Shown one piece after another: positions 8,113-16,529 of a stretch of 34,076 nucleotides of DNA. The notes beneath the pieces are model-generated. The model was not told the DNA's origin and did not search any database. It saw nothing but the letters and a program-made list of their open reading frames with translations. The position numbers and the translations under genes were made by a program. This DNA is from Akkermansia muciniphila (lineage in GTDB: Bacteria; Verrucomicrobiota; Verrucomicrobiia; Verrucomicrobiales; V1-33). The stretch lies in assembly GCA_945900785.1 (NCBI GenBank), contig CAMDJM010000050.1, positions 1-34,076 on the forward strand, given 5' to 3'. Position 1 is the first letter of the stretch. The number at the start of each line of letters is the position of its first letter.

Positions 8113-8835
8113 ATGGGCGCACAATGGAAACAGAAATGGCGGGAACTCACCTCCAACAAAAAAGGCCAGGTAGTCGGAAAACTGGTGCGCGAAATCCAAG
8201 TGGCCGTGCAGCAGGGCGGCACCGATCCTGACATGAATGCCCGGCTTTATGCCGCGCTGGAAAAGGCCCGGAAAAACTCCGTGACCCGGGACACCATCGA
8301 ACGCGCCATCAAAACCGGCTCCGGCCAGGGCGCGGAAAAGACGCAGTTGGAAACCGTGATCTACGAGGGTTTCACGCCCCACAAGATCGCCGTGATGGTG
8401 GAAGCCCTGACGGATAACCGGAACCGCACCGGCCCGGAAATCCGCACTCTTTTCAAAAACGGGGCCCTCGGCACGCCCGGCAGCGTCGGCTTTTTCTTCG
8501 AGCACATGGGCGTGGTGGAAGCGGTGCACCCGGAAGCCGGCCGCCAGGCCGAGGACGATGCCATTGAGGCCGGAGCCCAGAACGTGGAGGAGCTGGAGGC
8601 GGAGGAAGTGCCCGAGGGCCACACCGGAGCCACCTTCCTCACTGATCCAAAGGACCTCGCCGCCGTCTCCAAGGCGCTCACCGCCATGGGCTGGAAACTC
8701 CAGGCCAGCGAACTCCGCTACCTCGCCAAAACCTTCCCGGAACTCACCGAAGCCCAGCACGGGGAAGTCAGCGCCTTCCTCGCCGCCCTGGATGACCACG
8801 GGGATGTGCACCGCGTCTACGCCGCTCTGAAATAA
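8113..8835 (+). CDS. yebC: YebC/PmpR/TACO1-family protein
   Basis: At 240 residues it has the usual family length. The start MGAQWKQKWRELTSNKKGQ is a variant of the family opening (commonly MAGHSKWANIKHRK), followed by the conserved VVGKLVREIQVAVQQGGTDPD, LYAALEKARKNSVTRDTIERA and YEGFTPHKIAVMVEALTDNRNRT, GSVGFFFEHMG. The C-terminal domain (TDPKDLAAVSKALTAMGWKL) completes the match. Members act as DNA-binding regulators, and some assist translation of proline-rich stretches; which applies here cannot be told. It stands alone, 124 bases after the hydrolase gene and convergent with the MMPL gene, with a REP-like repeat right after its stop codon. No clear Shine-Dalgarno sequence precedes ATG 8113. 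Confidence 0.93.
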   Translation: MGAQWKQKWRELTSNKKGQVVGKLVREIQVAVQQGGTDPDMNARLYAALEKARKNSVTRDTIERAIKTGSGQGAEKTQLETVIYEGFTPHKIAVMVEALTDNRNRTGPEIRTLFKNGALGTPGSVGFFFEHMGVVEAVHPEAGRQAEDDAIEAGAQNVEELEAEEVPEGHTGATFLTDPKDLAAVSKALTAMGWKLQASELRYLAKTFPELTEAQHGEVSAFLAALDDHGDVHRVYAALK

Positions 8836-8841
8836 TCTAGT

Positions 8842-8969
8842 TGGAGTCCCGCCTTCGGGCGGCTTCCCGGCAAGACGCAAAGCGGCGGGCCGGTCCGGAT
8901 GGATGACAGGGATGACAGGGATGACCGGGGTGACCGGGGTGACCTTTGACCGCCTGAAGGCGGAACTCC
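8842..8969. repeat. REP-like inverted pair flanking a 9-bp tandem repeat
   Basis: Two palindromic units lie in opposite orientation. TGGAGTCCCGCCTTCGGGCGG is at 8842-8862 with a TTCG tetraloop. Its near-identical reverse complement, with the core CCGCCTGAAGGCGG, is at 8950-8969. Between them sit five 9-bp units of the type GGATGACAG drifting to GGGTGACCG (8901-8945). The block fills the gap between two convergent genes, 6 bases after the yebC stop and 10 bases from the MMPL stop. The hairpins may double as a bidirectional terminator. I recall similar extragenic units in other Verrucomicrobiota genomes, but cannot check this. Confidence 0.75.
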
Positions 8970-8979
8970 GACCGCCCCG

Positions 8980-11421
8980 TCAGGACACCGCCGCAGTGCG
9001 GCGGCGCGGCCACACCCGCCAGCCCCAAGGCAGAATAAACGCCGCCGTGAACAGGGTAGCCAGCACCCCGACCATGCAGCACAGTCCCATGCTGATCAGG
9101 CCGGTATTGCCTGAAACCGCCAACGAGCCAAAGCCAAGACCCGTGCTCAGGCCACAATACGCGAGCGCCCGGCCCACGCCGTGGGTGCCATCGCCCCCTT
9201 CCCGGTCATGGCGGCGCAGCGCGTAGATCATATGGATCGTAAAATCCAGTCCCAGCCCCAAGCTCAGGGGAATGGCCGTGATATTCACAAAATTCCACTC
9301 CATGCGGTAGGCCGACATGAAGGCCAGCAGGATCAAGGCGCTGAACGCCAAGGTGCCCAGGGCCAGGATGATTTCCCGCGCGCCCCTGAACACCACGAAC
9401 AACAGCACCGCCAGCACCAGACCGGCTGGCAAACAAATCCGGCCGGCCTCCTCCCGCACCAAAGGCAGGATCTTTTCATTTAGATAGCGCCAGCCCGCCG
9501 GATACAATCCCGGGATCTTTTCCAACTCTGCCACCACCGGCGCATCGCCCGGCACCTGCCCTGGCGGCATCTGGACAAAACCCAACGCATTCACCTTGCC
9601 GGGACTATGCTGCAGGAGATTCCCCAGAGTGCCTTCCAGCAGCTGGGGATCCGGCCACCAGGCAGTGGTCCCCCCTGCCGGGGCCTCCGGCCAGGCCGCG
9701 ATTTTTGCAAAAACGCTCCGGGCCAATTGGAAGGCCTCTGCTTCAAAACCCGCAGTGGTAACAGCCGTTTCGAGCCTGGCCTGATCCGCCGCCAGCGTCC
9801 GCAGCCGGGGCAGATTCGCGGACTGGTTGACCGCGTTGGGGAAAAGGCCTTCCGGTAAATACCACGCGATGATTTCCCCCGCCGCTTGGGCGGCTTCCAG
9901 CCTCCCGCGGGCAGCCACCATGGCCGCAGCCACCGTAGCCTCGCCCTCCCCACTGGCTACCAGCGGCAACCACTCCCCCTTGCTCTCCGGGGGCTCCATC
10001 TTCTCCATCATCCGTTCCAGGGCACTGAAAGCCTCGCTGTGGACTGGCCGCAGGACATTCGGTCCGCGGTGGAGGCCCGGCAGCCCCAGGGACAGCAGAA
10101 TGACAATGCAAGCCGCCAGCAAAATCCCCCCACACCAGCCAGGCAGGCTCTGCCGGAAACGGGACACCGGGGCCTCTTTCGCCTGGAGTGGCTTTACCTG
10201 CACCTTCAATTTCATGGCCAGCGGCAGAAAACCAAACAGCATGATCGCCGCTCCGATTAAAATACCCAGAGCCGTCAGGGTGCCCAGTTGGGCGATCCCG
10301 GGCAGACTGCTCAGGGAAAGCGAGCCGAACACAAACGCCGTGGTCAGAGCCGACCAAATCACCCCCGGCAGCACGCGGCGGCACACTTTCCGCCAGGTGG
10401 CCCCCCGCATGGCCTGGGCTTCATGCAGCGCCACCACGCCGAAGTCCTCGATCATCCCGGTCAGGATCGCCGCAAAGCCCATCGACATCACATTCAATCC
10501 GCCATAGATCAGCCCCGCCATACCCAGGGTCAGCAGATTCGTCATCAGAATGCCGATCATCAGCAGAATCAGCGGCTTGATGGTCCGGTGCAGCAGCCAG
10601 AACAAAAAGCCCACGATAAACGTGATGCCGCCCACGGACTGGGACATGTCCTTTTCCATCCCATTCGAAATCTCCGCCCGGAAGGCCGGCTCGCCCGTGA
10701 AGGCCACCTTGATGGAAGCGTATTCCGGATGCTGCTTCACCCAGGCCCCGATTCCTTCCTGCCGCATCCGCTCCAGCCACCTCGTCACCACATGATAGTC
10801 ACTGGAGGGCTCCAGCGGCTCCGCGAAGACCAAATGGTAGGTGCCATCGCTGCTGCGGTAGCCATTGCCTCCGCCCGTGGCCCCGAGCAGCTGCGGATCC
10901 GCCGCCGTGAAAAGGGCTCCGGTCAGCCCGAGCGGATCATAGGCTCCCGCCGCCAGCGCCTGGGCATCCTGGGAGGTGGTCAGCTCCTCCAGGGTGGCTG
11001 CCGCCTGTTTTTGCGCCCCATCCCCTGACAGTTTTTCCTGCAAAGCCTGCACCCGGGCCGGTGGCGCATTCAGCAGCGCATAGGCCACCATGCCCGCCAA
11101 CTCCTGACCCGCCCCTGCCCCGCTGCCACTATCCATCGGTGCCTGCGCACTCACCTTATGGCAAAGCGCCGTCAGACTCCGCAAATGCGCCTCCAGGGAC
11201 AGGGAAGCCGCTTCGGCCAGCACCGGATCCTCCGATTCCAGGGTAATCACCAGCCGGTTCGCCTTTTGAAAGGTATCCCGCATCACCCGCGTGCCCTCCA
11301 GCCCATCCATCTGCTGGGGCAGCAAATCCAGCACCTCCACATTGTAATTCAACTTCGACAGGCCAAACCAGCCCAGCACGGCCGTCAGGATAATTAACAA
11401 AAAATAGGACAAACGCTGCAT
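8980..11421 (-). CDS. MMPL/RND-superfamily transporter
   Basis: Starting at ATG 11419-11421 (MQRLSYFLLIILTAVLGWFG) the protein has 813 residues; a longer frame upstream overlaps the divergent promoter region and is rejected. The architecture is the RND duplication: an N-terminal helix, a periplasmic domain (LLPQQMDGLEGTRVMRDTFQ), then a block of about five helices with GGITFIVGFLFWLLHRTIKP and AAILTGMIEDFGVVALHEA. A second helix, a second periplasmic domain and a final helix block follow (LVLAVLLFVVFRGAREII, ITAIPLSLGLGLDFTIHMIY). The GLGLDFTIHMIYALR segment matches the proton-relay region of MMPL/HpnN-type exporters. Such proteins commonly move lipids or hydrophobic molecules. It lies on the same strand as the six-gene lipid-type operon but is separated from it by the oppositely oriented DUF1015 gene; a shared function is only a suggestion. 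Confidence 0.88.
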   Translation of the reverse strand: MQRLSYFLLIILTAVLGWFGLSKLNYNVEVLDLLPQQMDGLEGTRVMRDTFQKANRLVITLESEDPVLAEAASLSLEAHLRSLTALCHKVSAQAPMDSGSGAGAGQELAGMVAYALLNAPPARVQALQEKLSGDGAQKQAAATLEELTTSQDAQALAAGAYDPLGLTGALFTAADPQLLGATGGGNGYRSSDGTYHLVFAEPLEPSSDYHVVTRWLERMRQEGIGAWVKQHPEYASIKVAFTGEPAFRAEISNGMEKDMSQSVGGITFIVGFLFWLLHRTIKPLILLMIGILMTNLLTLGMAGLIYGGLNVMSMGFAAILTGMIEDFGVVALHEAQAMRGATWRKVCRRVLPGVIWSALTTAFVFGSLSLSSLPGIAQLGTLTALGILIGAAIMLFGFLPLAMKLKVQVKPLQAKEAPVSRFRQSLPGWCGGILLAACIVILLSLGLPGLHRGPNVLRPVHSEAFSALERMMEKMEPPESKGEWLPLVASGEGEATVAAAMVAARGRLEAAQAAGEIIAWYLPEGLFPNAVNQSANLPRLRTLAADQARLETAVTTAGFEAEAFQLARSVFAKIAAWPEAPAGGTTAWWPDPQLLEGTLGNLLQHSPGKVNALGFVQMPPGQVPGDAPVVAELEKIPGLYPAGWRYLNEKILPLVREEAGRICLPAGLVLAVLLFVVFRGAREIILALGTLAFSALILLAFMSAYRMEWNFVNITAIPLSLGLGLDFTIHMIYALRRHDREGGDGTHGVGRALAYCGLSTGLGFGSLAVSGNTGLISMGLCCMVGVLATLFTAAFILPWGWRVWPRRRTAAVS

Positions 11422-11622
11422 GAATATTCCAGAGGGGAGGAAATTTAACCTGCCCACTGTCACCACCCCATGCCGGATGACAAATGGGGAAAAGCACATT
11501 CTCACCCCTGACATCCCCCCGGTGGAAACCACCCGCCCGGCCCTGGCCCGGGCGTCCTTTGAAAACCCGCTTCCCGTGTTGACCATCCCGCCCGTGCATC
11601 CGATGGAAACCACCTCTTTTTT

Positions 11623-12846
11623 ATGAAAATCCAAGCCTTCCGGGGACTCCTCCCCCGCCCTGACCTCGCCGCCGATGTCGCCGCCGTGCCCTACGATGTA
11701 GTCGACACTGAAGAAGCCCGCGCCCTCGCCAGCGGCCGCCCTTATGATCTCCTCCACGTCGACCGCGCGGAAATCGACCTGCCGCCTGACACCAATCCCT
11801 ATTCCCCGCTCGTCTACGAAACCGCCGCGAAGAATCTCCAGAAACTCATCGCCGAGGGCATCCTCCAACGCGAAGCCGCCCCTGCCCTCTACCTTTACCA
11901 GCAGGTCATGGATGGCCGCCCCCAGACCGGCCTGATCGCCGCCTGCCACATCGACGACTACGGCAACGACATCATCCGCAAACACGAAAAGACCCGGCAG
12001 GTCAAAGAGGACGACCGCACCAACCTCGTCCGCGCCCTCAGCGCCCACACCGGCCCCATTTTCCTGACCTACCGCGACCGCGCGGACGTCAACGCCCGCA
12101 TCGCTACCATCCTGTCAAGCGAAGCTCCCCTCTTCGACTTCACCGCACCCGATGGCATCGCCCACAAAGTCTGGCGCATCGCCGACCCCGCCCCCTTCGT
12201 CAGCACATTCGCGGAAGTCCCCCTCGCCTACGTCGCGGATGGTCACCACCGCAGCGCCAGCGCCTGGCGGGTCGGCAACGAGCGCCGCGCCGCCAACCCG
12301 GCGCACACCGGCGAAGAAGATTATAACTGGTTCCTCGGCGTCCTCTTCCCCGCCCAGCAGTTGAAAATCCTCCCCTACAACCGCGCCGTCCTCGACCTCA
12401 ACGGCCACACCCCGGAAACCTTCCTCGCGGCCGTCGACGCCGCTGGCTTCACCCGCAGCGCGACCATCGAAAAATCCCCCACCGCCCCGGGCAGCGTCTG
12501 CCTGTATCTCCAGGGCACCTGGCAACTCGTCACCTGGGACACCACCGCCCTCACGGATCCCGTCGCGTCCCTCGACGTCAGCGTCCTCCAGTCCCGCATC
12601 CTCGCCCCCCTGCTCGGCATCGACGATCCCCGCACCAACGAGCGCATCGAATTCATCGGCGGCATCCGCGGCACCGCCGCCCTGGAAAAGAAAGTCGACA
12701 GCGGCCACGCCGCCATCGCCTTCAGCATGTATCCCACCACCGTCGGTCAACTCATGGCCATCGCCGACGCCGGCGAAATCATGCCCCCCAAGAGCACCTG
12801 GTTCGAGCCCAAACTCCGCTCCGGCCTGGTCGTGCAGACGTTCTGA
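11623..12846 (+). CDS. DUF1015 family protein
   Basis: This 407-residue protein matches the DUF1015 family from end to end. The N-terminus IQAFRGLLPRPDLAADVAAV with VPYDVVDTEEA and NPYSPLVYETAAKNL is typical, as are YLYQQVMDGRPQTGLIAAC, IIRKHEKTR and the hallmark VADGHHRSASAWR near residue 208. The C-terminus with DVSVLQSRILAPLLGI, ERIEFIGGIRG and PPKSTWFEPKLRSGLVVQ also fits. The biochemical function is unresolved to my knowledge; members often sit near serine biosynthesis genes, which are not present here. It is monocistronic, with divergent and convergent neighbours. Its codon use is especially rich in C-ending codons. Confidence 0.93.
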   Translation: MKIQAFRGLLPRPDLAADVAAVPYDVVDTEEARALASGRPYDLLHVDRAEIDLPPDTNPYSPLVYETAAKNLQKLIAEGILQREAAPALYLYQQVMDGRPQTGLIAACHIDDYGNDIIRKHEKTRQVKEDDRTNLVRALSAHTGPIFLTYRDRADVNARIATILSSEAPLFDFTAPDGIAHKVWRIADPAPFVSTFAEVPLAYVADGHHRSASAWRVGNERRAANPAHTGEEDYNWFLGVLFPAQQLKILPYNRAVLDLNGHTPETFLAAVDAAGFTRSATIEKSPTAPGSVCLYLQGTWQLVTWDTTALTDPVASLDVSVLQSRILAPLLGIDDPRTNERIEFIGGIRGTAALEKKVDSGHAAIAFSMYPTTVGQLMAIADAGEIMPPKSTWFEPKLRSGLVVQTF

Positions 12847-12965
12847 AACACTGCGTCATTTCCGGCGAGCGATGCCACGCCAGGAAGCAAACCAGCAATA
12901 CCTGCTCCTCACCTTTAGTTGCCAAGCGTTTCCCCGAGTTTCTGCCGCACTGCCATCGGCCTCGT

Positions 12966-13055
12966 TTAGCCCACTTGGAAGATGAATTTCTTCATGGGCA
13001 GCGCGGCTCCGCCCTCCTCAATCACGACGGTGGAAGGTCCGGCAATCTTTGTCAT
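12966..13055 (-). CDS. Possible 29-residue peptide or coding remnant after the GNAT-like gene
   Basis: ATG 13053-13055 opens a 29-codon frame (MTKIAGPSTVVIEEGG then AALPMKKFIFQVG, stop TAA). It lies in the same frame as the GNAT-like gene just upstream, whose TGA is at 13089-13091, and the frame is open from that stop onward. Codon use looks coding-like, so it may be a small coupled gene or the remnant of a C-terminal extension. I do not recognise the sequence. The opposite strand is also open over this stretch, so confidence is low. Confidence 0.25.
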   Translation of the reverse strand: MTKIAGPSTVVIEEGGAALPMKKFIFQVG

Positions 13056-13088
13056 TATTTTCCAGACACCCTCCGGTCGTCCCCTGGG

Positions 13089-14195
13089 TCAAAGCCCCAG
13101 CCGCCGCACGGCGGGGGCCAGGAGGTGTTGGCTGACTTGTTCGATCATTTTCCAGGGGGGCTGGCGGTTCGTGGGCAGGTGGCGGGTGAGGACGGCCATG
13201 GATTCCATGGTGGGTTCGCCTCCGCGGGCGGCTTTATAGGGGCCGACGCCGGCGCTCAGATTCAGCGGCAGTCCCAGCCGCCGGCTGGCGAGGAGGGGGG
13301 CGACGGCCAGGCGGCGATACAAGCCCAGCCCCTGGGGCAGGCTCAACTCATAACCAACGACCGGGGAGGTGATGATCCCATGGTGCTGGGCGTAGGCTTC
13401 GACGCCAACAATCCGTCCTGACGCTTCACGCAGCGCGGTAAAATGCAGCAAATGGGCCTGGTGGAGGTGCCACAGCCATCCGGTGGTGAAGCGGGGATTG
13501 TGCCTGGAATACTTTTCAAGGTAGAGCTGGACGTAGAGTTCCCGGAGCCGGGGAAAGTCCTCCTCCTGCAGCGCCTCGTGAGGGACGATGCTCAGGTCGC
13601 CTTTGTGCAGCAGTCTGGCATCGCGCTGGAAATAGCGGGACCGGGCGACGGCCTGACTGTGAGGATCAAACCACCAAACCTGCCGGCTGGGAATGATGAG
13701 GGCTCCGGCTGCCGCCAGGGCTTCCAGCAGCGGGCTGCTCTCCCTGGCATTGAGGGAACGGAAGACCAGCGCATGATCCGGCCAGCGTTGGATGAGGGCC
13801 TCCAACATCGGACGCACCAGGGAAACCGGCAAGGCAGGCCACGGCACGGTGGAGAGCAGCCAGTTATTCACCACCACCACCCGGTTGAAGTGCGCGAGCT
13901 TTAACCACTTTCCCAATCCCCACCAAACGGGTTTCAGCGCGGAAACCAGCCAGGGCGGGGCATAGCGCTGCGTCTCTTCCTGACCACAGGTGATGTAGTG
14001 CGTCCACGGGTAACACACCCAGCTATTTTCCCAGTCGTTATCGTTATATGAAAGCGGGAACTCCAGTTCCCCGGCTTGGAGGAAGGTCATTTGGGTGCGC
14101 AGATTCTCCGCTGCAAAGGTCGTGCCATGCTCCAGCAGGGGCTGGAACCATGCCCGAAGCATCGGGGAGAGCGGACGGGACGTGATCTCAACCAT
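13089..14195 (-). CDS. GNAT-like acyltransferase, last gene of the six-gene operon
   Basis: I choose ATG 14193-14195 (MVEITSRPLSPMLRAW), which gives 368 residues and overlaps the end of the ATP-grasp gene by 8 bases, a strong sign of translational coupling. The N-terminal half includes NDNDWENSWVCYPWTHYITC and FRSLNARESSPLLEALAAAG. The C-terminal half carries an acyl-CoA N-acyltransferase-like core (LHFTALREASGRIVGVEAYA, LYRRLAVAPLLASRRLGLPL, NLSAGVGPYKAARGGEPTME), resembling FemAB/GNAT-type proteins that transfer acyl or aminoacyl groups. No cleavable signal or membrane helix is evident, so it should be cytoplasmic. In context it may acylate an amine with the activated acid made by the genes upstream. 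Family assignment is by overall pattern only, without a diagnostic catalytic motif. Confidence 0.65.
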   Translation of the reverse strand: MVEITSRPLSPMLRAWFQPLLEHGTTFAAENLRTQMTFLQAGELEFPLSYNDNDWENSWVCYPWTHYITCGQEETQRYAPPWLVSALKPVWWGLGKWLKLAHFNRVVVVNNWLLSTVPWPALPVSLVRPMLEALIQRWPDHALVFRSLNARESSPLLEALAAAGALIIPSRQVWWFDPHSQAVARSRYFQRDARLLHKGDLSIVPHEALQEEDFPRLRELYVQLYLEKYSRHNPRFTTGWLWHLHQAHLLHFTALREASGRIVGVEAYAQHHGIITSPVVGYELSLPQGLGLYRRLAVAPLLASRRLGLPLNLSAGVGPYKAARGGEPTMESMAVLTRHLPTNRQPPWKMIEQVSQHLLAPAVRRLGL

Positions 14196-15240
14196 TGTAT
14201 TCAATATCCACCGTGGTCGCCGCCAGCAGGGAAATGCGCGAGCGCAGCGCCCGCAGGACAAATTCCCCGACGCACAGGAATTGGGTCCAAAACGGAGCGG
14301 GGTCACCGCTGCGCCAGATCACATCCGGAGCCCGGCCCAGCAGCGATGGTTTGGAAAACAGCACGGGCAGCGCCAGTTGGGCAGGCTGCATGCCAGGCCG
14401 CTCTGCCGTTCCCTGAACCAACAGGCGGACAAAATCCAGATCCTCGGCCAGAACATGGAGGCCACTGGTCATCCGGGGATTGCACTCCAGCACGAACACC
14501 TGCCCGTCCACCGTGCGGATGAAATCAAAAGCCAGGACGCCAGTAAACGCCGTCCGCTCCGCCAGTTTGACGGCAAAGGCGGCGGCCTCCTCCGACCAAT
14601 ACGGCGAGAAGGAACAGCCAGCTCCACGGCCGGCCCGCACCTGGTTTTCATACATGCTCATCACCCGGACTAGTCCATCCTGACAACAAGCCCACGAGCA
14701 GAATTCATGGCCAGCGATAAACCGCTGGGCCATCCACCCGGCGCGGTCCGCCGGTGGGCTATCAAATCGCGTCCTGGTGGCGAAACGCGAAAAACAGGGC
14801 TTCCAGACAAGGCGTTCCTGCGGTGGCGCGGCTTCGGCGGGCCAGGAGGCAGGGGCATGCACCCGGGTGCCAGCCGCCTTCACGATTCCGGTAAATTCCA
14901 ATTTATGATGCAGGGGCCGGAGGGTTTCCAAGGGCGGACACATCAGCCGGCAACTTTCCGAAAGGACAGCATGAAACCGCGCCACATGAAAAACTTCCTC
15001 ACAAGTAGGCCAGAGCAGTTCCACCGTTTCGGAGGCGATGATGCCCTGGAGCGCCGCCAGAAAAGCCTCCGGGGCCTGGCGGGGCGGCGGCAGGTAATAA
15101 TGCGAGACGAAGGCCTTGGACCACCGGCCCAGGGGAAACCGCATGCTGTCCGCCCCTACCACCCGGTGTCCCCCGCGCGCCAGGCGCCGGGCCAGGTCCA
15201 GCGTCGCCGGAGCGCGGGTGCCGGTGAGGAGAATCGTCAT
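14188..15240 (-). CDS. ATP-grasp domain protein (carboxylate-amine/thiol ligase type)
   Basis: With ATG 15238-15240 (MTILLTGTRAPATLDLARRL) the protein has 350 residues; this start overlaps the previous gene's stop in an ATGA. The N-terminal pre-ATP-grasp domain is Rossmann-like (ILLTGTRAPATLDLA, GADSMRFPLGRWSKA, LLWPTCEEVFHVARF). The ATP-grasp core includes RLVWKPCFSRFATRTRF, WMAQRFIAGHEFCSWACCQ, FTGVLAFDFIRTVDGQVFVL and the metal-binding signature ECNPRMTSG. The order matches CarB-like ATP-grasp ligases, which activate a carboxylate as acyl phosphate and join it to an amine or thiol. The substrate cannot be read from the sequence. Its position between an adenylate-forming enzyme and a GNAT-like acyltransferase suggests conjugation of an acid to an amino compound (inference). 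Confidence 0.85.
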   Translation of the reverse strand: MTILLTGTRAPATLDLARRLARGGHRVVGADSMRFPLGRWSKAFVSHYYLPPPRQAPEAFLAALQGIIASETVELLWPTCEEVFHVARFHAVLSESCRLMCPPLETLRPLHHKLEFTGIVKAAGTRVHAPASWPAEAAPPQERLVWKPCFSRFATRTRFDSPPADRAGWMAQRFIAGHEFCSWACCQDGLVRVMSMYENQVRAGRGAGCSFSPYWSEEAAAFAVKLAERTAFTGVLAFDFIRTVDGQVFVLECNPRMTSGLHVLAEDLDFVRLLVQGTAERPGMQPAQLALPVLFSKPSLLGRAPDVIWRSGDPAPFWTQFLCVGEFVLRALRSRISLLAATTVDIEYNG

Positions 15241-16529
15241 ATCAGGCACTGCACACGGCGTTGCTTGTGAATCAAGGGTTCCGGAGACCACGGTGAAAAA
15301 TGGAGAGCAGGCTCCTGCACCCGCAGTTCCCGGCAGAGCAGGCCCACCTCTGCGGACACCGCGGGAGCGGCTGACAAGTCACTCAGGAAAATGTCCCAAT
15401 GGCTGGGGGCGCTTTGGCGCACGCGGTATTCCACCCCGGCGGGCGCTCCCAGCACGATCGCGCGGCGCACGAAGTCAGGGAAAATGGCCGTGCTTTTCCC
15501 TCCCTCCAGGGCAGCCAGTTGGAGCACGTCATCTTTCCTTCCGGCGATTGCGCCCAGCACCCCGAAGACCGATCCGCAGGGGCAGGAGGGATGCTCCGGT
15601 TCGGCAATCACGTCATCCATTTGATAGCGGATCATGGGCTGCGTCGTCCGGCGGAAATCCGTGATGACTGGGTAATAATGAGTGCGGCCTTCATCCAACC
15701 AAGCCTTTTGCACCACGATGTTATCCTCGTTCCAATGCAGGGCCCCCTGAGGGCAGGTGGCAGCCAGAAACCCTTCCGTCGCCTGGTAGAGCTGTCCCAC
15801 CCGGGTGCCAAAAGCGGCTTCAATTTCCTCGCGTTCCGCGGCATCCAGCACATCCGCCACGCTGAGCACCAAGGCCGGTGGCGCCACCATGTCGGCGGCC
15901 CCCGGCAGGCGGGCCAGCGCCACCAGCACCGCCGGCGGTGCCGCGAGGAGGGTGGGCTGCAATGCACGCAGCCTCTCCGCGTAGGCCGCCATGGGCAGGA
16001 GCAGATCAAAGAACGAAAAGGAAATGCGGCGCGAACCCAAGCTTTGATACAACGTGCTGTCCGCCCGGAGAAACAGAGCCGCGCGATGCGGCTGCGCCAG
16101 CGTGCCCTGCAAACAACGCGCCAGCAGCACCCCAGCCCAACGGTGCCGCTCCGCCGCCGAGGCCAGGAAAATCCCCCGGCTGCCGGAAGTGCCACTGGAA
16201 AGCCCCACTGTCAGGCCCCGCAGCGTTGCGGAAAAGTCCCGGGTGCGCTCCGCGTGCTCCGCCGTCTGTGAGGCTTCCTCCAGGCTGATGGATGCCGTGT
16301 TCCATTGCTGGAAATGCCCCATCAGTCCGGCTTTGTTTTGCACCGGAATGCGCCGCCAATCCCCGCCCTCCGCCAGCCCGGCATAATAGAAAGACCGCTG
16401 CCGCACCCACGCAAAATGCCGCTGCACCTGCTGCTCCTGCCAACGCTCCAGGGTGGCCCGGTCCGGCCACCGCCGGAAGTTCCGCTGCGCCTGGGCATAG
16501 TGCCAAAGAATGGATAGCGATTTGATCAT
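15237..16529 (-). CDS. F390-synthetase-related / PaaK-like adenylate-forming enzyme
   Basis: ATG 16527-16529 (MIKSLSILWHYAQAQRNFRR) overlaps the stop of the MBL gene in ATGA and gives 430 residues. The family pattern is clear: an N-terminal helical segment (RHFAWVRQRSFYYAGL, RIPVQNKAGLMGHFQQWNT), the glycine/serine-rich nucleotide loop GLSSGTSGSRGIFLAS, a long central domain (LQPTLLAAPPAVLVALARLP), QLYQATEGFLAATCPQGALH, RTTQPMIRYQMDDV, and a Cys-rich HPSCPCGSVFG followed by AGRKDDVLQL. These are hallmarks of the phenylacetate-CoA ligase/coenzyme F390 synthetase branch of adenylate-forming enzymes. It should activate a carboxylic acid as an acyl-AMP. It is not the OleC type of AMP ligase. I recall this clade next to KAS III, SDR and MBL genes in other bacteria; this is memory, not a checked result. 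Confidence 0.85.
   Translation of the reverse strand: MIKSLSILWHYAQAQRNFRRWPDRATLERWQEQQVQRHFAWVRQRSFYYAGLAEGGDWRRIPVQNKAGLMGHFQQWNTASISLEEASQTAEHAERTRDFSATLRGLTVGLSSGTSGSRGIFLASAAERHRWAGVLLARCLQGTLAQPHRAALFLRADSTLYQSLGSRRISFSFFDLLLPMAAYAERLRALQPTLLAAPPAVLVALARLPGAADMVAPPALVLSVADVLDAAEREEIEAAFGTRVGQLYQATEGFLAATCPQGALHWNEDNIVVQKAWLDEGRTHYYPVITDFRRTTQPMIRYQMDDVIAEPEHPSCPCGSVFGVLGAIAGRKDDVLQLAALEGGKSTAIFPDFVRRAIVLGAPAGVEYRVRQSAPSHWDIFLSDLSAAPAVSAEVGLLCRELRVQEPALHFSPWSPEPLIHKQRRVQCLI

Noticed and set aside
8842..8969. Short repeats considered as a CRISPR array
   Set aside because: The repeat unit is 9 bp with no spacers, and the palindromes occur only twice in opposite orientation; there are no cas genes.
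11422..11622. Small open frame in the gap between the MMPL and DUF1015 genes
   Set aside because: The 68-codon frame is proline-rich without hydrophobic order and overlaps both flanking starts; the gap more likely holds divergent promoters.
11422..12048. N-terminal extension of the MMPL gene by about 209 codons
   Set aside because: It overlaps the DUF1015 gene in antisense and the divergent promoter region; the ATG at 11421 begins directly with the expected first membrane helix.
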